A program made the position numbers and the translations under genes. The notes beneath the pieces were generated by a model. The model was not told where the DNA came from. It did no database searches and saw nothing but the letters and a program-made list of their open reading frames with translations. A DNA stretch of 19,861 nt from DASPUH01 sp964518505 (lineage in GTDB: Bacteria; Chloroflexota; Limnocylindria; Limnocylindrales; CSP1-4), in assembly GCA_964518505.1 (NCBI GenBank), contig CAZFGT010000044.1, positions 1-19,861 on the forward strand. The letters run 5' to 3'. Of the stretch, positions 16,156 to 19,861 are shown piece after piece. Every line of letters starts with the position of its first letter. Positions within the stretch are counted from its first letter, which is position 1.

Positions 16156-17273
16156 GCGACGGATCCTCCGGACGCGTCCTGGTCGTTGACGACTCGCGGG
16201 TCAACCGCAGCCTCGTGGTGCGGGCCGTCCAGGAGCAGGGCTACGAGGTCGCTGAGGCGGAGAACGGGCAGGCAGCGCTGACGCTGCTGGCGGGCGATGC
16301 GGGCCGCGAGATCGATGCCGTGTTGCTCGACCTGGAGATGCCGGAGCTGGACGGCTACGAGACCCTGCGCCGCATGAAGGCCGATCCGCGGCTGCGGCAC
16401 GTGCCAGTCATCATCATCTCGGCCGTCGACGACCTCACCAGCGTCGTCCGCTGCATCGAGATGGGCGCCACGGACTACCTGCCGCGGCCCTTCGAGGCGG
16501 CCATCCTGCGGGCCCGCCTCTCCGCCTCGCTGGCCACCAAGCACCTCCACGACCTGGAGCGCCAGTACACGGCGCGCCAGGCCGAGCTGCTGGAGACCAT
16601 CGAGCGGCAACGCGCGGAGCTGGCCCATTTCCTGTCTCCGCAGGTGGCGGCCCTCGTGTCGAGTCCCGAGGGGCACGCCCTGCTGGAGGGGCACCGGCGC
16701 CTGATCACGGCCGTCTTCTGTGACCTGCGGGGCTTCACCGCCTTCTCCGAAACGGCCGAGCCGGAGGAGCTCTTCGGGGTCCTGCGCGAGTACCAGGCGG
16801 CCATGGGTGAGCTCGTCGTCGAGTACGGCGGGACGCTCGAGCACTTCGCCGGCGACGGGCTGCTCGTCTTCTTCAACGATCCACAGCCGGTGGCCGACCA
16901 CGAGCAGCAGGCGGTGCGCATGGCGGTGGCGATGCGGGCCCGCTTCGAGACGCTCCAGCAGCGCTGGCACAAGCGCGGCTATGACCTTGGCTTCGGCGTC
17001 GGCATCGCCGTGGGCCACGCCACGCTGGGGCGGATCGGCTTCGAGGGGCGCTACGACTACGGCGCGATCGGGATGGTCGTCATCATGGCCTCGCGGCTCA
17101 GCTCCGAGGCGGCCGCCGGGCAGATCCTGCTCAGTCAGCGCGCCTTCGCCGCCGTGGAGGACCTGGTGGTCGGCGAATCGATCGGCGAGGTGTCGCTCAA
17201 GGGTTTCAGCCGGCCCGTGCCCGTCCACAATGTGGTCGGAATCCGTGAAGAAGCGGCGACCCCCGCCCACTGA
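16152..17273 (+). CDS. Response regulator with class III nucleotide cyclase output domain (degenerate active site)
   Basis: A 373-residue cytosolic protein: receiver (about 5-125; acceptor D60 in LLDLEMPELDG), a charged coiled-coil linker (about 130-170) and a class III adenylate/guanylate cyclase domain (about 183-365). Both metal aspartates are present, D191 in FCDLRGF and D235 in FAGDGLLVFF, and so is the transition-state Arg, R315 in MASRL. However, the purine-selecting Lys position is H231, the Asp/Thr position is G304, and the transition-state Asn position is I311 (GMVVIMASRL where relatives have VN or TN before the (L/M)A). The receiver has Arg (R112, DYLPRPF) where CheY-type domains carry Lys. 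It belongs to the GIGFEGRYDYxAIG-like cyclase group. It is the likely relay output, but whether it makes cAMP, cGMP or nothing is open. ATGA overlap with the HPt gene. Confidence 0.9.
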   Translation: MSDGSSGRVLVVDDSRVNRSLVVRAVQEQGYEVAEAENGQAALTLLAGDAGREIDAVLLDLEMPELDGYETLRRMKADPRLRHVPVIIISAVDDLTSVVRCIEMGATDYLPRPFEAAILRARLSASLATKHLHDLERQYTARQAELLETIERQRAELAHFLSPQVAALVSSPEGHALLEGHRRLITAVFCDLRGFTAFSETAEPEELFGVLREYQAAMGELVVEYGGTLEHFAGDGLLVFFNDPQPVADHEQQAVRMAVAMRARFETLQQRWHKRGYDLGFGVGIAVGHATLGRIGFEGRYDYGAIGMVVIMASRLSSEAAAGQILLSQRAFAAVEDLVVGESIGEVSLKGFSRPVPVHNVVGIREEAATPAH

Positions 17274-17300
17274 TCCAACGGACCACGAGGAGGCACCCAC

Positions 17301-18068
17301 GTGCGGCTGCAGGACAAGGTCACGCTCATCACCGGCGCGGGCGGCGGGATGGGTCGCGTCGCGGCTGGGCTCTTCGCGGCCGAGGGCGCGCGGGTGGTGG
17401 TGGCCGAGTTCGACCGCGGCGCGGGCGAGGAGACCGTCCGGCTCGTGCGTGAGGCCGGCGGCGAGGCCACCTTCATCAAGACGGACGTCTCGTCGGAGGC
17501 CGACGCGAAGGCCATGGTGGACCACGCCGTGGCCACCTACGGCCGGCTCGACTGCCTCTACAACAACGCCGGCGTGATGCCCGAGGCGGACCACTCGGTC
17601 GTGGACACCGACGTCGCCACCTGGGACAAGGTCATGGCCATCAACGTGCGGGGCGTCTTCCTGGGCTGCAAGTACGCCATCCCGGCCATGATCACCGCAG
17701 GCGGCGGCTCGATCATCAACATCGCCAGCTTCGTGGCCATCCTGGGCTGCTCCGTGCCGCAGGACGCGTACACCGCCTCCAAGGGCGCGCTGCTGGCCAT
17801 GACGCGCAGCCTGGCCGTGCAGTTCGGGCCCCAGGGCATCCGCACCAACGCCATCTGCCCGGGACCGGTCGAGACGCCGCTGCTCATGGACTGGCTGGTC
17901 AAGGACGAGGCCGCCAAGCGCATCCGCCTCGCCCGCAACCCCACCGGCCGCTTCGGCAAGCCCGAGGAGATCGTGTACCTCGCCGTGTACCTCGCGTCGG
18001 ACGAGTCACGCTGGACCAATGGCGCCTCGCTGGTCGTGGATGGCGGCATCTCCGTCAACTACTTCTGA
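17301..18068 (+). CDS. Short-chain dehydrogenase/reductase (classical SDR)
   Basis: A 255-residue cytosolic NAD(P)-dependent oxidoreductase of normal family length. It has the Rossmann motif TGAGGGMG (11-18), NNAG (88-91), catalytic S143, Y157 and K161 (YTASK), and the PG motif in ICPGPVETP. It ends with the typical LVVDGG strand. Acidic residues at the end of strand beta-2 (VVVAEFD) suggest NAD(H) rather than NADP(H). The start is GTG at 17301, supported by GAGGAGG at 17287-17293 seven bases upstream. It begins 27 bases after the cyclase stop with no terminator between, so it is probably in the same operon. SDRs often sit beside ligase, permease and aldehyde dehydrogenase genes in amine catabolic clusters. 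The true substrate is unknown. Confidence 0.93.
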   Translation: MRLQDKVTLITGAGGGMGRVAAGLFAAEGARVVVAEFDRGAGEETVRLVREAGGEATFIKTDVSSEADAKAMVDHAVATYGRLDCLYNNAGVMPEADHSVVDTDVATWDKVMAINVRGVFLGCKYAIPAMITAGGGSIINIASFVAILGCSVPQDAYTASKGALLAMTRSLAVQFGPQGIRTNAICPGPVETPLLMDWLVKDEAAKRIRLARNPTGRFGKPEEIVYLAVYLASDESRWTNGASLVVDGGISVNYF

Positions 18069-18075
18069 GCCGGCC

Positions 18076-19218
18076 ATGGCGGCCGTGACCGGGGGTCCGC
18101 CGCCGAAGCCGTCGGAGGCGACCGTCGGGCCGACCCGCCTGGCCCTCCTCATCGGCATCGTGCTGGCCGCCCAAGACAACACGAATCGGCCGCTCGGCGT
18201 CGTCATCCTGCTCGCGTTCGCGGTGCTCCTTGGGCTGTCGTTGCAGTGGGACCTGGGCCTCGTGGTCATCGCCGCCGTCGCCGTCGCCGGGGTGGCGATG
18301 CGCCTGGACCTGTTGCACGCCGGCACGTCCGACGTCCTGACGGTCACGCGCTCGGCCATCGAGACGGTCCTGGCGGGTGGCAACCCCTACGGCATCGGCT
18401 ACGCCACCTCATCGCCACCCGGCGCCCCGTTCCCCTACGGCCCGCTCGCGCTGGCGTGGTACGTGCCGTTCCAGGGCGACCCGCGGATCGTCGAGACCGC
18501 CGTCTCGTGCCTGATCCTGCTGCTGCTGGCGGTCCGTGGACGGCCGCTCGGCCTGGCCGTCTATGCCCTGGCGCTGCCGCTGATCCTGACCGCCAGCGAC
18601 GGCTCCAACGACACGAGCGGCGGACTCCTCCTGCTGGCCGCGCTCGTCGTGCTGCCGCGGAACCCGCTCGGCGGTGCCGCGTTGCTGGCCCTCGCCACCG
18701 CCTTCAAGCCCTATGCCGCCGCCTGGCTCATCCCCCTCATCTGGTGGGCGCCGGTGGCCGGGACCATCGGCTTCGTCGCCGTGAGCCTGGTCGTCTGGGC
18801 GCCGGTCTACCTCGTGTGGGGCGTGCCCGCGTTCCTCGACAGCCTGGGACGGTCGCAGTCGATCCACGCCGGGCCGTACTACTCCCTCGGCGCGTGGCTC
18901 TCATCGGTCACGGGCGGCGTGTCCGAGACCCTGCTGGATCGGCTCCGGTACGTCTTCGGAGCGGCGACCGCGGTGGCGACGCTGCCCTTCGTTCGCAGCG
19001 GCCGCGGGGTGGTCGTGGCCGGCCTGCTCATCTACCTCGTGACCCTCTATACCGGCTTCTGGTCCACCTTCGCCTACCTCGCCAGCATCGCCCCCATCGT
19101 CTGCTGGAACCTGGACGAATGGGTCGGCTCAGCCGAAGGCCGCATCGCCTGGCCGGGTGACCCCGTCGGCCGCCTCACGGCCTGGGCCGACGGCCGCTGG
19201 CCGGTGCTCGCCTCGTAA
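18076..19218 (+). CDS. Polytopic membrane protein, possibly a GT-C (GT87-like) glycosyltransferase
   Basis: A 380-residue integral membrane protein with about 8-10 hydrophobic segments. The loop after the second or third segment, GGNPYGIGY then PPGAPFPYGPLALAWY, and the later ATAFKPYAAAWLIPLIWW segment recall polyprenol-phosphate-sugar dependent mannosyltransferases of the GT87/DUF2029 type. In those families NPY and PYGPL-like loops and a conserved Lys-Pro occur. A clear catalytic Asp near the N-terminus is not obvious, although LAAQDNT and MRLDLLHAG contain Asp in loops. The ATG at 18076 is 7 bases after the SDR stop with no good SD, so coupling to SDR translation is likely; the frame is open back into the SDR gene. 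The family call is tentative. Confidence 0.6.
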   Translation: MAAVTGGPPPKPSEATVGPTRLALLIGIVLAAQDNTNRPLGVVILLAFAVLLGLSLQWDLGLVVIAAVAVAGVAMRLDLLHAGTSDVLTVTRSAIETVLAGGNPYGIGYATSSPPGAPFPYGPLALAWYVPFQGDPRIVETAVSCLILLLLAVRGRPLGLAVYALALPLILTASDGSNDTSGGLLLLAALVVLPRNPLGGAALLALATAFKPYAAAWLIPLIWWAPVAGTIGFVAVSLVVWAPVYLVWGVPAFLDSLGRSQSIHAGPYYSLGAWLSSVTGGVSETLLDRLRYVFGAATAVATLPFVRSGRGVVVAGLLIYLVTLYTGFWSTFAYLASIAPIVCWNLDEWVGSAEGRIAWPGDPVGRLTAWADGRWPVLAS

Positions 19219-19238
19219 GGGCACCGCAGCGCCCGGCG

Positions 19239-19244
19239 TAGAAT
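19239..19244 (+). promoter_or_regulatory. -10 box for the aldehyde dehydrogenase gene
   Basis: TAGAAT (five of six consensus positions) stands in the 62-base gap after the membrane protein gene. Initiation near 19251 would give a leader of about 30 nt with the AGGAG Shine-Dalgarno sequence at 19271-19275. No convincing -35 hexamer is seen (TAAGGG at the expected position). Confidence 0.45.
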
Positions 19245-19280
19245 CGGAGACCCTCCCCTCGACCACGCCCAGGAGCACCC

Positions 19281-19861
19281 ATGACCACCGAACAGGCCCC
19301 CCAGACGACCACCACGATCCGAGACGTGCAGATGGTCATCGGCGGCCAGAGCGTGCCGGCGGCAGATGGGCAGACGTTCGAGGTCATGAACCCGGCGACC
19401 GGGCAGGTCATGGCCCGCGCGCCGCTGGGTGGCAAGGAGGACGTGGACCGGGCGGTCAAGGCGGCCCGCGACGCGTTCGACGACCCCAAGGGCTGGTCGT
19501 CCTGGTCGGCGGCCAAGCGCGGCCGCACCCTCCAGAAGTTCAGCCACGCGGTCAAGGCGCACCTGGAGGAGCTGGCCCAGCTGGAGAGCCAGAACGTGGG
19601 CAAGCCCATCACCGGCGCCCGCGGCGAGGCGCTGGCCACGAGCCTTGTCTTCGAGTACTACGCCGGAGCGGCCAACAAGCTCTTCGGCGAGACGATCCCG
19701 GTCAGCAAGCCGGGCCTGGACTTCACGCTCCGTGAGCCGATCGGCGTGGTGGGCCTGATCGTGCCGTGGAACTTCCCCATGAACATGGCCAGCTGGAAGC
19801 TCGGCCCGGCCCTGGCCGCCGGCAACACCTGCATCCTCAAGCCCGCCAGCTGGACGCCGCT
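19281..19861 (+). CDS. NAD(P)-dependent aldehyde dehydrogenase, N-terminal part (truncated by window end)
   Basis: The first 193 residues of an aldehyde dehydrogenase superfamily enzyme, usually about 490 residues long. It oxidises aldehydes to acids in the cytosol. Visible hallmarks are the VIGGQSVPA start of the N-domain, NPATGQVMA, the GKPI(T) segment, the EPIGVVGLI strand, the oxyanion-loop motif PWNFP (162-166, holding the conserved Asn) and the cofactor-binding Lys K187 in LKPAS. The catalytic Cys and general-base Glu lie beyond the window. ATG 19281 is supported by AGGAG five bases upstream. The sequence style is that of betaine-, gamma-aminobutyraldehyde- or PuuC-like enzymes. Together with the ligase and permease it fits oxidation of an amine-derived aldehyde, but the substrate is not determined. 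Confidence 0.93.
   Translation, partial: MTTEQAPQTTTTIRDVQMVIGGQSVPAADGQTFEVMNPATGQVMARAPLGGKEDVDRAVKAARDAFDDPKGWSSWSAAKRGRTLQKFSHAVKAHLEELAQLESQNVGKPITGARGEALATSLVFEYYAGAANKLFGETIPVSKPGLDFTLREPIGVVGLIVPWNFPMNMASWKLGPALAAGNTCILKPASWTP

Noticed and set aside
19219..19238. Small hairpin GGGC/GCCC after the membrane protein as terminator
   Set aside because: Only a 4-bp stem with an 8-nt loop and no T-tract; too weak to call.

Overview
The window is a very GC-rich bacterial chromosome segment in which every gene I can support lies on the + strand, with short or no gaps. Third codon positions are strongly biased to G/C. The gene mix is a class II fumarase, a secreted subtilase with cell-wall-binding (CWB2) repeats, a LolA-fold protein without an outer-membrane Lol system in view, a very large multi-GAF hybrid kinase, and apparently leaderless promoters (TANNNT boxes 7-8 nt before ATG). 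This suggests a high-GC, probably monoderm lineage. My best guess is Chloroflexota, with Actinomycetota less likely. This is inference only; the window holds no rRNA or other phylogenetic marker.

Layout. (1) 1-452 is the C-terminal part of fumarate hydratase (fumC). (2) 644-4795 encodes a 1383-aa secreted S8 serine peptidase with an I9-like propeptide, a PA insert and three CWB2 repeats. It has a ~130-nt leader and ends at a textbook Rho-independent terminator. (3) 4869-5657 encodes a LolA/RseB-fold-like protein, apparently from a leaderless promoter. (4) 5785-7473 is an APC-superfamily amino acid/amine permease and 7571-8959 a glutamine-synthetase-family ligase of the gamma-glutamylpolyamine/ethanolamide type. 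(5) 8985-17273 is a three-gene signalling unit with overlapping reading frames: a soluble 2271-aa hybrid histidine kinase with ten tandem GAF domains, HisKA, HATPase and two receivers; a stand-alone HPt protein; and a receiver-linked class III nucleotide cyclase with an unusual active site. (6) 17301-19218 holds an SDR dehydrogenase and a polytopic, possibly GT-C/GT87-like membrane protein. (7) From 19281 to the window end is the N-terminal part of an aldehyde dehydrogenase.

How the parts may work together. Permease, gamma-glutamyl ligase, SDR and aldehyde dehydrogenase form a recognisable set for uptake and gamma-glutamylation-dependent catabolism of amines (polyamines, GABA precursors or ethanolamine). 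The GAF kinase, HPt and cyclase form a complete His-Asp-His-Asp phosphorelay placed in the middle of that set. The simplest hypothesis is that the relay senses a small cytosolic ligand and controls amine/nitrogen metabolism, either through a nucleotide second messenger or, if the degenerate cyclase is inactive, through a protein-protein output. The ten-GAF array, with two GAF subfamilies and linkers that differ by exactly one heptad, is the most unusual element of the window.
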